From: ARS1285 sp039796495
Lineage (GTDB): Archaea; Nanobdellota; Nanobdellia; Pacearchaeales; GW2011-AR1
Assembly (NCBI GenBank): GCA_039796495.1
Contig: JBDKJQ010000064.1
Span: forward strand, 1 to 16,394
Direction: 5' to 3'
Length of the DNA stretch: 16,394 nucleotides
Shown here: positions 1-8,042 of the stretch, piece by piece
Layout: each line of letters starts with the position of its first letter
Position numbering within the stretch: the stretch's first letter is position 1
Notes under the pieces: model-generated
Told to the model about the DNA's origin: nothing
What the model saw: only the letters and a program-made list of their open reading frames with translations
Database searches by the model: none
Made by a program: the position numbers and the translations under genes

Positions 1-1384
1 CGACAAATCCATCAGTACCGCAATCGGAATCTTCATCACAAGTTACCGGAACACAGGATCCTTGTGTACATATCTTTCCAGATTCACACATACCATTATT
101 CTCATCGACTTGTCCATCACAATCATTATCCTTGCCATCACAGATCTCATTAGCACCAGGATATACTTTATTATCATTATCATTGCAATCAATTGTTTTC
201 CCGTCATCATCATCATCGTCACCAGGACTGCAGGTATCATATCCATCATGATCATTGTCTACACAGTCTTTGATGCATTGTCCTGAAACACACATATTAC
301 CTGAGCCGCAGATGTTGCTTCCTTCGTCAGTCAGCCCATCACAATCATTATCTTTTCCGTCGCATATTTCAAGTGCGCCTGGATTAATAGAAGGATCGTT
401 TTCATTACAGTCTTCATCTTTTCCGTCATCTGCTTCATCACCGATATCACATTCATCATAATTATCATTGTCCTGATCTCTGCAGATACACGCGCCATCG
501 TTGCACGTGCCATCGCATTCTTTCACTAATTGTCGGACAACATCGTCAACACACTGAGCATCGAAGTGTCCTGCGTTCTTGCATTCAAACACTTGCGTAT
601 CTTGATACACATCATCTCCATAACAATAAGCTTCTCCAGAATCAGAGTCAGGGCAATCATTGTCTGAAGAACACGCAACACCGACAAACGAGATGCATTC
701 CTTGAATAATTCTTTTGCATCATTAGTCCAGTATTTGGCCTCAATAATACCAAAGAAGCAGATATTTTTTTCAGCTTGTTCATTATTAAGCAATCGCGTT
801 CCAGAACCAATATAACTAATGACATCTCCGAGTGATCCATCTCCAGTATAGGTTTCAGCAACTGTTTGAAGGTTAGTCGCTTTATTTTCAGTTGCTAAAT
901 AATAATAAGGGATTGAAACGCCATTATAGCGTGCCTGGGTGTATACTTCCATAATCTCGTTTCCTTTTTTGACTTGGAGTGGAGAAGTAGCGGCGAGTTT
1001 TGAAACACCATCAACATCAGTTAATCCAAACTCTTCACCAAAATAATAGTTTGATATAATAGTAGGAGTGTCATATATAGGGAGGTTATCAATATTTCTG
1101 AATCGCTCATCTCCAATGAAAATAAATTTGTAAGAAGAAAAATCGCTAGGAAGTTTTGTTTCATCAATTAACTCAACACTTAATCCAAGATCTTCAAATG
1201 TGTCAACAATGACTGTATCAACACTTGCTTTACTTTTGTAAATATAGGCAACATCATCAGCAGCAGAAATAAATCCAACCAAGAGTGTTATAATAAACAA
1301 TGATGAAAATAAAAGTCCACTGTAAGACTTTGACTTTGAAAGACTCTGTAGGCTAGTCCTTTTTTTTTGTGCCGCTTTTTTCAT
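1..1384 (-). CDS. Secreted protein with alpha/beta domain and MopE-type metal-binding repeats (C-terminus cut by window edge)
   Basis: The frame is open without a stop from ATG 1384 to the left edge (461 codons), so the C-terminus lies outside the window. Residues 1-41 are a Lys-rich N-terminus plus a hydrophobic segment ending GFISAA, a signal peptide or anchor. Residues about 43-236 form an alpha/beta domain (strand DDVAYIYK, then EDLGLSVEL, YKFIFIGDE, and a closing CFFGI-W-LFKEC motif) shared with the two genes at 1916-3010 and 3076-4197. The rest is Cys-rich with two repeats (about 302-355 and 373-428) of the form DCN-ND---PGA-EICDGKDNDCDG--DE, which match the MopE putative metal-binding family (Pfam PF11617). 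The domain is predicted to be extracellular and to bind divalent metal; the substrate is unknown. A TATA box at 1407-1414 places the transcript start at the ATG. The N-terminal fold resembles ThuA/GATase1-like flavodoxin folds by eye only. Confidence 0.85.
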   Translation of the reverse strand, partial: MKKAAQKKRTSLQSLSKSKSYSGLLFSSLFIITLLVGFISAADDVAYIYKSKASVDTVIVDTFEDLGLSVELIDETKLPSDFSSYKFIFIGDERFRNIDNLPIYDTPTIISNYYFGEEFGLTDVDGVSKLAATSPLQVKKGNEIMEVYTQARYNGVSIPYYYLATENKATNLQTVAETYTGDGSLGDVISYIGSGTRLLNNEQAEKNICFFGIIEAKYWTNDAKELFKECISFVGVACSSDNDCPDSDSGEAYCYGDDVYQDTQVFECKNAGHFDAQCVDDVVRQLVKECDGTCNDGACICRDQDNDNYDECDIGDEADDGKDEDCNENDPSINPGALEICDGKDNDCDGLTDEGSNICGSGNMCVSGQCIKDCVDNDHDGYDTCSPGDDDDDDGKTIDCNDNDNKVYPGANEICDGKDNDCDGQVDENNGMCESGKICTQGSCVPVTCDEDSDCGTDGFV

Positions 1385-1406
1385 GATGTATCCTAAAAGT
1401 TCACTG

Positions 1407-1414
1407 TATATAAA
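1407..1414 (-). promoter_or_regulatory. TATA box of the MopE-repeat protein gene
   Basis: TTTATATA on the minus strand, centred 26.5 nt before ATG 1384. This spacing predicts a leaderless mRNA beginning at the start codon. Confidence 0.7.
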
Positions 1415-1877
1415 CATGTCTCACCACTCGTAATAGATGAAAAGATAAATAAATATTTTATTTAAGAATATATGGTGTAGGAAAATTACACCACATCGTA
1501 CCTAACTATTCACCGTCGGATAATAAAAGGAAATAAAGAAACACCAAGGAGAAAAAATAAAAGTAAAAAAAGAGAAAATAGGCGAGAAAATAAATTATTC
1601 TCAGAAAGAAAACTTTAATATAAGTGTAGTGCAACAAAAATAATAAAAAATAATTTACCCATGATGTAAAGCTCTCCGCTCAATGTTCTAAAAAGATTTA
1701 CACTCAAAATATTTTTGAGTAACTAAAAGGTTTTACAATGATTTGTATTTAAAAAATATGCTGCCAGCTTGCAAAAATTTTTAGGTTTGCAATACCTTAT
1801 TTTTTTAAAATAAAAAATTATTCCAGAATTAAAAAATTCATTAAAAATTAAACTGATCTAAGGGCTGCAAAAAGTAT

Positions 1878-1901
1878 CTAAATAAATTAAAAATAAAACT
1901 C
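1878..1901 (-). terminator. T-rich archaeal terminator
   Basis: The minus strand downstream of the stop at 1916 reads GAGTTTTATTTTTAATTTAT. Archaeal termination needs only T-tracts, which this supplies. Confidence 0.45.
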
Positions 1902-1915
1902 AAGAGCTGCAAGCA

Positions 1916-3010
1916 TTAACACAACACTTCAACTCTTCGTGTCTTAGTGTTGTCAGAAAGATGCACATCACTCGGTATCTCTGCTTTGACAGTCAAGTCA
2001 TACGTTCCGCGTGCAAAGCTTGCCGTGATTGTTTTTGAGCCGGTGGTTGTCGTTTGATTTGATTTAAGATCTTCTTTTGTTGCAGTCCAATTAAAAGTGG
2101 AAAGAGCACCCGTAAATGTAACATCCTCAGTAAAATCGCCGTTGTTAACAGTCCTAAAATCTACCTTGTATTTCTTATTGCAGGTTAATTTCGCAGTTTC
2201 ATCAAGCAAATAGTTGCCTGTTTCATCGTCCTGGATGCGTATACCGTTGAGGCTGTTTGCATACGTCTCGTCGATTGCAACATCATGAGCAATATCTCCA
2301 AGCACATAACTGACACAGGTATCAAACAAATCTGCAGTGTCGCTAGTCCAGTATTTTCCTTCAGTTGCGCCAAAAAAACAGCGTCTACTGTTATTGCTGA
2401 ATGCAACAACATCTCCCTCAATCCCGCGGGAACCAGCTAAAGCCTGCGTAGCACCAATATATGCATCTCCTTTAAACTTGTCAGGAATATAATAATAAGA
2501 AAGCGCAACTCCGCCCAATTTCTCAGAATCCTGCTCATATGTTTCAATTACATCATCACCATCAAGGGCCTTTAGCATGCCTTTAGCAGCAACCTTCACC
2601 AGGTTGCCACGTTCAATAATCCCAAAATGTTTCGCATGATAATGATTAGCGATAATCATCGGCATATCGTCGGGAATCTCTGAAAGACGCGTCATCCTTC
2701 CTTCACTTAAGAAAACAAACTGATAATCATCAAAATCAACTTCATTAAGATCATGATCCATCATCACGTTGACAGTAAGGCCAAGATCTTCCAATGTGTG
2801 AATAACGCTCTGGTCAAAATATTTGAATTTGGTGACATACAAAACATCCGCTCCATCAGTATCAACATCACTTTCACCATCAATAGCGATGTCTAGGTCA
2901 ACTCCTCCGCCAACCATGGTTGCGAGAATGCTTGGCATTACAATTACCAACATCGCCGATAAAATAAATAATCCTTTCATTACCTTTTTTGATTGTCCAC
3001 TTTTTTGCAT
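1916..3010 (-). CDS. Secreted alpha/beta domain plus CARDB-like Ig protein, paralogue A
   Basis: The frame extends upstream to a TTG at 3061, but a TATA box (3032-3039) lies inside that extension, 25.5 nt before ATG 3010, so I take 3010 as the start (MQKSGQSKKV, 364 residues). Residues 1-32 are a signal peptide or anchor. An acidic linker follows, then the alpha/beta domain (ADVLYVTK, LEDLGLTV, YQFVFLSEG, CFFGA-W-LFDTCVSYVLG) shared with its two neighbours. The last 120 residues or so are an Ig-like beta domain (from HDVAIDETYANSLNGIRIQD to the closing EVLC) resembling CARDB/invasin-type adhesion domains. The C-terminus has no membrane anchor, so the product is released or held through its N-terminus. 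Probably an adhesion or envelope protein; no catalytic motif is recognisable. Confidence 0.85.
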   Translation of the reverse strand: MQKSGQSKKVMKGLFILSAMLVIVMPSILATMVGGGVDLDIAIDGESDVDTDGADVLYVTKFKYFDQSVIHTLEDLGLTVNVMMDHDLNEVDFDDYQFVFLSEGRMTRLSEIPDDMPMIIANHYHAKHFGIIERGNLVKVAAKGMLKALDGDDVIETYEQDSEKLGGVALSYYYIPDKFKGDAYIGATQALAGSRGIEGDVVAFSNNSRRCFFGATEGKYWTSDTADLFDTCVSYVLGDIAHDVAIDETYANSLNGIRIQDDETGNYLLDETAKLTCNKKYKVDFRTVNNGDFTEDVTFTGALSTFNWTATKEDLKSNQTTTTGSKTITASFARGTYDLTVKAEIPSDVHLSDNTKTRRVEVLC

Positions 3011-3031
3011 CTTGCTCAGAAATAATTCTTC

Positions 3032-3039
3032 TATATAAA
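3032..3039 (-). promoter_or_regulatory. TATA box of paralogue A
   Basis: TTTATATA on the minus strand, centred 25.5 nt before ATG 3010. It overlaps the longer reading frame and so argues against a start at 3061. Confidence 0.7.
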
Positions 3040-3060
3040 TATGATGTACTACTTTTTTCA

Positions 3061-3075
3061 AATAAAAATTAAAAG
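3061..3075 (-). terminator. T-rich terminator after paralogue B
   Basis: Directly after the stop at 3076 the minus strand reads CTTTTAATTTTTATT, a T-tract typical of archaeal terminators. It sits just ahead of the next gene's TATA box. Confidence 0.45.
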
Positions 3076-4197
3076 TTAACAGACAACACTTACTTTTCTC
3101 ATCGCTGTGTTATCACTCGGCGTAGCATCAGCGAAAGGAATCGTTGCTTCAATCATCAAATCATACTCACCAGGAGCAAAGCTTACCGTAATTGTTTTTG
3201 AGCCAGTAGTTGTCGTCTTGCCTGTTTCAAGGCCAGTTTTTTTTGCAGTCCAGCTGAATGTTGCAAGTGATCCTGAAAAATTAACATCTTCAATAAAATC
3301 TCCACTATTAATAGTTCTATAATCCACTTTATACTTTTGGTTGCAATGTAAGACGGAAGTCTCATCAAGTAAATACACATCAGCAGTTTCGTCATGGATG
3401 CGTATACCGTTGAGATTATTAGGATAGGCCATATCAATGCCAACATCATGAACTTGTTCATTGCCAGTCCCTCCGTCGTCTCCTCCATCATCACCATCGC
3501 CATCATCGCCGCTTCCGTTGTCATCATCATCGTCTCCATCAGAGCTTCCCATCACAAACTCTACACAGTCTTCAAACAGTTCCATAGACTGCACAAAATC
3601 GTCGGAGAAAGTCCAGAATTGAGGTTTATTGATACCAAAGAAACATTTATTCTTACTTCCTGAAATATAGCCAATAGGAACCCCAATTTCAGCATCTCGT
3701 CGGGTAGAGGTGGTTGCAATTGCTTCAACATCAGGATGTATATTTTTTCGTGGCAAAAATGAATAGGATAATGCAGGTCCGTCAAGATCATAGCCCGAGG
3801 AAGTGTATGCGCGTATAGTTCTTCCCTCGCTTTGTATTTTAAGTTCCGGATTTGAGGCAATCGATTTCACCACGCCATGATTCAAGAATCCAAACCATGC
3901 AGCATATTTGCCGTTGGTCAACACAATCGGCAGATTTTTGCTCATATGCATGAGGTGTGAAATAGTCCCGTCACCAATAAAAACAACTTTGTATCCAGAA
4001 AAAGAAGTTTCCATTATCTCATCGTTCTCAATGACATCAACACTTAATCCCATCTCCTCAAAAGCATGAAGAAAACCCTTATCAACTTTATTTTCGTTTT
4101 TAACAACATACGCAACATCAGAGACAGCAACGACAAATTGTATTAAGAAAACAATAGCAAGTACACCGCACATCTTTTTTGTAATTTGTAATACCAT
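3076..4197 (-). CDS. Secreted alpha/beta domain plus CARDB-like Ig protein, paralogue B
   Basis: The open frame reaches a GTG at 4239, but the TATA box at 4219-4226 lies within it and is 25.5 nt before ATG 4197, the chosen start (MVLQITKKM, 373 residues). The N-terminus is a signal peptide (CGVLAIVFLIQFVVAVS). The alpha/beta domain follows (SDVAYVVK, FEEMGLSVDVIE, YKVVFIGDG, CFFGI-W-LFEDCVEFVMG). A low-complexity Asp/Gly linker of about 30 residues (encoded near 3463-3545) separates it from a C-terminal Ig domain. That Ig domain is much closer to paralogue A's (shared HDV-ID, NLNGIRI, NWTA/SWTA, TTTTGSKTIT) than the N-terminal domains are to each other, suggesting recent domain duplication or gene conversion. 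Predicted extracellular; function not assigned. Confidence 0.85.
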   Translation of the reverse strand: MVLQITKKMCGVLAIVFLIQFVVAVSDVAYVVKNENKVDKGFLHAFEEMGLSVDVIENDEIMETSFSGYKVVFIGDGTISHLMHMSKNLPIVLTNGKYAAWFGFLNHGVVKSIASNPELKIQSEGRTIRAYTSSGYDLDGPALSYSFLPRKNIHPDVEAIATTSTRRDAEIGVPIGYISGSKNKCFFGINKPQFWTFSDDFVQSMELFEDCVEFVMGSSDGDDDDDNGSGDDGDGDDGGDDGGTGNEQVHDVGIDMAYPNNLNGIRIHDETADVYLLDETSVLHCNQKYKVDYRTINSGDFIEDVNFSGSLATFSWTAKKTGLETGKTTTTGSKTITVSFAPGEYDLMIEATIPFADATPSDNTAMRKVSVVC

Positions 4198-4218
4198 AGT
4201 GGAATATATATGTTGGAG

Positions 4219-4226
4219 TATATAAA
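4219..4226 (-). promoter_or_regulatory. TATA box of paralogue B
   Basis: TTTATATA on the minus strand, centred 25.5 nt before ATG 4197; predicts a leaderless transcript. Confidence 0.7.
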
Positions 4227-4257
4227 TTTGTGTTATCACTCCAATCTCATAAATGTA

Positions 4258-6453
4258 TTAGACGGTGAAAGTCAATTCTTCACTTACGACATTTCCTGCG
4301 TCATCCTGTACTTTAATAGTAATCGTGTGAGTGCCGTGAGTAAACGTTCTTTTTTTATCGCACATGCCGTCCTTAAGCGTGGTGCATAAATTTTTTTCTT
4401 TCATGTTCTCAACAAAAGTAATCCGGTCAAAATTAATTTCCGTAACATCAAAAAAGAAATGAACTTTGGTATCATCAATGGTATAATCAAGTTCATTCAA
4501 TACCGGCACAGTCGTATCAATAGTGACTTCCTCTCGTTTGCTGGTGTCAACTCTTCCGGCAATGTCTTCAACACTGAACCAGTATTCAATTTCCTGGCTA
4601 TTATAGGAAGATACATCCGCAGTAGTCATACAGGTATAATCATCGCCGTCTGCATCGCAATCAGTAAGCGGAACGTTCTGCTGCTGGTTACCATAATACA
4701 GCGTGATGCTTGCAGGATTTTCTTCAGTAAATTCAATTTCAAATAATCCGTTAGAGAAATGGGAAGGCCTTATCTTTTTGATATGCGGTTCTTTGCTGTC
4801 AATAACAACACTCACTTCTTGTTCGACAATAGTGCTTCCTTCAATTGCTCTGAATTTCAATAGATGAGTGCCATCTTGCAGCGATAAGAATTTTTTCTTG
4901 CTCACACCATAATTATCGCAGTGTCTGCATAAAGTTCTTTCCTTGCCATTGTCTAGATATGTTATAGCGTCGGCAATTTTGTTTAAGGAAATATTAGCCT
5001 GAATTCTGCGTGATACATACAATGCATCAGTCGGAGAATACACGCTCATTGCAAGGGCAGTCGTTGAACTTTCAACAGTAAACTGCCAGGTTTTGGTTGA
5101 GTGTCTTCCTGCAATGTCATCTACTTCAATAAGTGCGGTATGCACGCCTTCAGATAAATCGGAAGGAGGAGTATACATAACATGTGCATCAAGCGCGTTC
5201 TTAGTAACAACCGGCGTTACAATAACATCATCAACTTTCATCACAACACTTAATTCATCAACACCTGAATTGCTTTGGTAAACTTCATCAATATCAGCAG
5301 CAATAAGCGGTTGAGCAATATTCACGATGCTGTTTTCAGCAGGAACAAGATTAGTAATAACTGGACTAGTAAGATCAACAGAGAACATGCGCGTGTTCAT
5401 CATTTCTTCACCACATGAAAATTCACTCCACCAATTAAGTTCCAAAACCCCTGCTGCTTCTTTTGGTGGCGCATTCGGAATATCATCAAGGCCAAATAGT
5501 CCTGAATACAAAAGTACATCATCAGAATCCCATTCATAAAATCGATTCACAAGATCAGTAGTATCTCCAGACAAACTGAACAACGGCTCAGTCACATACC
5601 ATGAATTTTCTCCATCAGGATTAACAGGAGCAACCGTCAGTTGCGTTGCACCATGTACATATAATGTTTGTGCATCATTATCAAAAACAATATCGTCTGA
5701 ATCATTTGCATATGCTCTCCACAAAAGATTTCCCATCGTTAATGCTGAAGAATCAATCGTAATAGCGTATGTATTGTCAGTGCCGAGAACTTTTCCAGCA
5801 GTTTGATTAACATTCACTCCTCCTTGTACGGTATAAGAAATCCAAACATCATCAATATCAGTGCCGGTAACATCAACCCGTAATTCAATATCGCTATTTT
5901 GTATGGCACACAAAGGTTCAACTTCATTTGAGAACGTGATGTGATCATTATTACCTTCAAAGGTACATGCAATTTTCACAAAATCATTCATGTCAACACC
6001 AGTATCAACGCCATTCGGCATTCTCGCAAGACATTCATCAGAAACACCAGCAGAATTTCCATCATCAGCATTATCTGCAACATTTCCGTCGTTATGAGTG
6101 CCATAGGTCACTGAATCAACAACAGTGAGTGTAAGATCAGAAAGAATAATTTGTCCGTCGTTATTTTGAATTCCTGTCGGATTTTGAATAACAAGAAAAC
6201 CACCAGCAGGAATAATTCCTGAAAGAATCTGGCTTTCAGGCGTTGTGTCAATCAATGATAATGTCCATCCTGTCACATTAACAGGAAGTGCGCCATCATT
6301 ATATAATTCAATAAATTCATCATCGGTACCAGGTGCTCCTCCAGATTCATCCCAATCAGTCTGAGGATCAACAGCAAATTCATTAATAACAACATTCGCA
6401 GCTATAAAAGGTATAAGAGCGACGATAAGTAATAACGCAACCAGTTTTTTCAT
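4258..6453 (-). CDS. Secreted lamin-tail-domain and multi-Ig surface protein
   Basis: 731 residues from ATG 6453; a TTG one codon upstream (6456) also keeps the frame, but the TATA box at 6475-6482 points to 6453. Residues 1-20 are a signal peptide ending IPFIAA. Residues about 21-130 match the lamin tail domain (PF00932): VVINEFAVDP, DEFIELYNDG, VNVTGWTLS, IIPAGGFLVIQ. Several Ig-like domains follow. Residues about 463-731 form a module of three Ig-like repeats with Cys pairs (LCRHC; TDC and TC; LC-x6-MC) found again in the genes at 7083-8042 and 9342-10457. There is no C-terminal anchor. Lamin tail domains occur in prokaryotic secreted and cell-wall proteins, often with nucleases, but no nuclease motif is seen here. 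Probably structural or adhesive. Confidence 0.88.
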   Translation of the reverse strand: MKKLVALLLIVALIPFIAANVVINEFAVDPQTDWDESGGAPGTDDEFIELYNDGALPVNVTGWTLSLIDTTPESQILSGIIPAGGFLVIQNPTGIQNNDGQIILSDLTLTVVDSVTYGTHNDGNVADNADDGNSAGVSDECLARMPNGVDTGVDMNDFVKIACTFEGNNDHITFSNEVEPLCAIQNSDIELRVDVTGTDIDDVWISYTVQGGVNVNQTAGKVLGTDNTYAITIDSSALTMGNLLWRAYANDSDDIVFDNDAQTLYVHGATQLTVAPVNPDGENSWYVTEPLFSLSGDTTDLVNRFYEWDSDDVLLYSGLFGLDDIPNAPPKEAAGVLELNWWSEFSCGEEMMNTRMFSVDLTSPVITNLVPAENSIVNIAQPLIAADIDEVYQSNSGVDELSVVMKVDDVIVTPVVTKNALDAHVMYTPPSDLSEGVHTALIEVDDIAGRHSTKTWQFTVESSTTALAMSVYSPTDALYVSRRIQANISLNKIADAITYLDNGKERTLCRHCDNYGVSKKKFLSLQDGTHLLKFRAIEGSTIVEQEVSVVIDSKEPHIKKIRPSHFSNGLFEIEFTEENPASITLYYGNQQQNVPLTDCDADGDDYTCMTTADVSSYNSQEIEYWFSVEDIAGRVDTSKREEVTIDTTVPVLNELDYTIDDTKVHFFFDVTEINFDRITFVENMKEKNLCTTLKDGMCDKKRTFTHGTHTITIKVQDDAGNVVSEELTFTV

Positions 6454-6474
6454 CAAGATGCATACTCTTCAAAT

Positions 6475-6482
6475 TATTTAAA
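6475..6482 (-). promoter_or_regulatory. TATA box of the lamin-tail gene
   Basis: TTTAAATA on the minus strand, centred 25.5 nt before ATG 6453; a leaderless start is predicted. Confidence 0.65.
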
Positions 6483-6509
6483 GATGATGTACCACTTCAT
6501 TCAGACAAA

Positions 6510-6537
6510 TGCATCACTATTTTTAATAGTGCATGCA
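6510..6537 (-). terminator. Long hairpin between two surface genes
   Basis: TGCAT (6510-6514) pairs with ATGCA (6533-6537), and CACTATT (6515-6521) pairs with AATAGTG (6525-6531) around a 3-nt loop. Together they form a 12-bp stem broken by one bulged base. It lies just after the stop of the gene at 6548-7048, so it probably ends or stabilises that mRNA. No strong T-tract follows. Confidence 0.4.
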
Positions 6538-6547
6538 ACAATCCTGG

Positions 6548-7048
6548 TCACATTCCCATGCACGCAATGAGTTTTTGATAGCGGGAAAGAGAAAATACCG
6601 AGCGATCATTGATGACAACGTCAGCATCGCCATTGTGCATGGCGCGCTGGATAAGCGAGCAAATCTCCCCTTCTTCTGAAAAATATTTTGAATGAATTTG
6701 GATAAATACTCCAGCATCTTCAATCTTCTCTTCCCGCACATATCCATCAACAATTGCATAATGATCAAGGATGATCATCTCACCATTGTCATAACTATAT
6801 ATTTCAAACAACACCGATGCATCAGGAGGAAGTCCGCTCGCAAGTGACGCAAGACTTTCTTCAATATACATAGAGCCTCCAGCCCCATTCTCATCTCCAT
6901 CAACAGAATCAACACTAACCCCCTCAATAGCATCAATGCCAATCACGCGCCCCGTAAATCGTCTCGCAAAAAACAAAAGGATAAGCAGAATAATGAGGAT
7001 GATCACAACCCGCATAATAAATCGTCGTTCAACATTCACTCTTTTCAT
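6548..7048 (-). CDS. Small membrane-anchored protein of unknown function
   Basis: 166 residues from ATG 7048; another ATG sits directly upstream at 7051. The TATA box (7070-7077) is centred 25.5 nt before 7048, favouring that codon. A basic N-terminus (MKRVNVERRF) precedes one hydrophobic helix at about 11-28 (VVIILIILLILLFFA), then RRFTGRVIGID, so about 130 residues should face outward. The soluble part is acidic, of mixed alpha/beta character, with two Cys (in EICSLIQ and IACMGM). I recognise no family. It lies between the lamin-tail gene and the envelope operon on the same strand and has its own promoter. Function unknown. Confidence 0.7.
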   Translation of the reverse strand: MKRVNVERRFIMRVVIILIILLILLFFARRFTGRVIGIDAIEGVSVDSVDGDENGAGGSMYIEESLASLASGLPPDASVLFEIYSYDNGEMIILDHYAIVDGYVREEKIEDAGVFIQIHSKYFSEEGEICSLIQRAMHNGDADVVINDRSVFSLSRYQKLIACMGM

Positions 7049-7069
7049 CATCTAATGAGCAAGAAAGAT

Positions 7070-7077
7070 TATTTAAG
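7070..7077 (-). promoter_or_regulatory. TATA box of the small anchored protein gene
   Basis: CTTAAATA on the minus strand, 25.5 nt before ATG 7048. It is weaker than the other boxes in this locus. Confidence 0.5.
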
Positions 7078-7082
7078 GCTTT

Positions 7083-8042
7083 TTAATCAATAGAAAATTC
7101 TATACCTTCGATTAAGTTTTTGTTTCCCGCAGTGTCAACAACTTCGATATCAAGACGGTGATCACCACTCAAAAATCCTCTTGTTTTTTCACAAATCCCT
7201 TCCTGTAAGTTGGAGCAAAGCGTTTGCCATCGAGGAAAGAAAGAATTGCGGTCGATAAAATTAATCTCCTTAAAATTACTTTCACTGATATCAAAAAAGA
7301 AATGAACTTTTTTACCAGTAATAAAGTAGATAAAATTATTAACAACTGGTTCTGAAAAATCTACTTTTAATTTTTTCTTTGATGAAGTATCAGAATGATT
7401 CGCAATGTCAATTAATTCAAACCAGTACTCAATTTCTTGCTCATCAAACGCTCCTAAATCCGCAGAGACATCACACACTTTTCTTTTATAGAATTTACTT
7501 TGGCAACTGTCAAGATCAACCTCTTTATTCTGTAGAGACTGTTCATTTCCATAATACAGTACTAATTGTCTCGGATTTTCTTCTGAAAATTCTATTGAAA
7601 ATGATCCATCACCAAACCCTTCTTTAGGGAGTGTTTTATGAATAATTGGTTTTTTGCTATCAACAAAAAATTCCACAATGCTTTCTACTTCTCCTGCCTC
7701 AAAAATTCCCAGCAGTCGAACCCTATGAAATCCGTCGTCAAAAGGCTTTATTTTTGGATTGTCATATCCATACTCAAAACAATCTCTGCAAAGTGTGACA
7801 AAAGAATCTCCGTTATCGGAATATTTTGCAATTCTAAAAATTGCATTATCGCTAAAAGAAATGTTTATGCGAATCATTCGTGAATCATAAATACCGGGAA
7901 CCGGTGAGAAAACATCTATTTTTCCAGGAACCACATTTACACTCACTATTTGGTCAACAGTGAGTGCACTAACTCCAAGTATGAAGAATATTCCAACCAA
8001 GTACAATAATTTTTTATATGCGAAATTCTCTTGTGAAATCAT
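7083..8042 (-). CDS. Secreted triple-Ig-module protein, third gene of the envelope operon
   Basis: 319 residues. A signal peptide or N-terminal anchor occupies residues about 10-26 (KLLYLVGIFFILGVSALT). Almost all the rest is the three-Ig module also found in the genes at 4258-6453 and 9342-10457. It has the CRDC pair, FVDSKKPIIHKT, FSIEFSEENP, LYYGNEQ, EIEYWFELIDIA and a closing LC-x6-IC pair. Cys pairs probably form disulfides outside the cell. Its start overlaps the upstream gene by 29 nt, and a GAGGG sequence (8047-8051) lies 4 nt before the ATG, so translation is probably coupled. There is no C-terminal anchor. It may assemble on its operon partners; the exact role is unknown. Confidence 0.85.
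   Translation of the reverse strand: MISQENFAYKKLLYLVGIFFILGVSALTVDQIVSVNVVPGKIDVFSPVPGIYDSRMIRINISFSDNAIFRIAKYSDNGDSFVTLCRDCFEYGYDNPKIKPFDDGFHRVRLLGIFEAGEVESIVEFFVDSKKPIIHKTLPKEGFGDGSFSIEFSEENPRQLVLYYGNEQSLQNKEVDLDSCQSKFYKRKVCDVSADLGAFDEQEIEYWFELIDIANHSDTSSKKKLKVDFSEPVVNNFIYFITGKKVHFFFDISESNFKEINFIDRNSFFPRWQTLCSNLQEGICEKTRGFLSGDHRLDIEVVDTAGNKNLIEGIEFSID

Larger units (their letters stand above)
1385..1915. other. 531-nt A+T-rich gene-free region with scattered hairpins
   Basis: I find no convincing gene on either strand. It holds the TATA box at 1407-1414 and several perfect small stems: TGGTGTA/TACACCA (1473-1479 with 1487-1493), ACTCAAAA/TTTTGAGT with a 3-nt loop (1702-1720), TTGCAAA/TTTGCAA (1769-1775 with 1786-1792) and GAATT/AATTC (1826-1839). 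Its right end, just after the stop at 1916, is T-rich on the minus strand. A non-coding RNA is possible but nothing fixes its ends. Confidence 0.5.

Noticed and set aside
526..861. 111-codon minus-strand open frame
   Set aside because: It is another frame of the same strand inside the MopE-repeat gene, which is open throughout and carries recognisable domains.
3394..3663. Plus-strand open frame opposite paralogue B
   Set aside because: Shadow of the Asp/Gly-rich linker region; its Ile/Ser-rich sequence is the antisense of repeated GAT codons.
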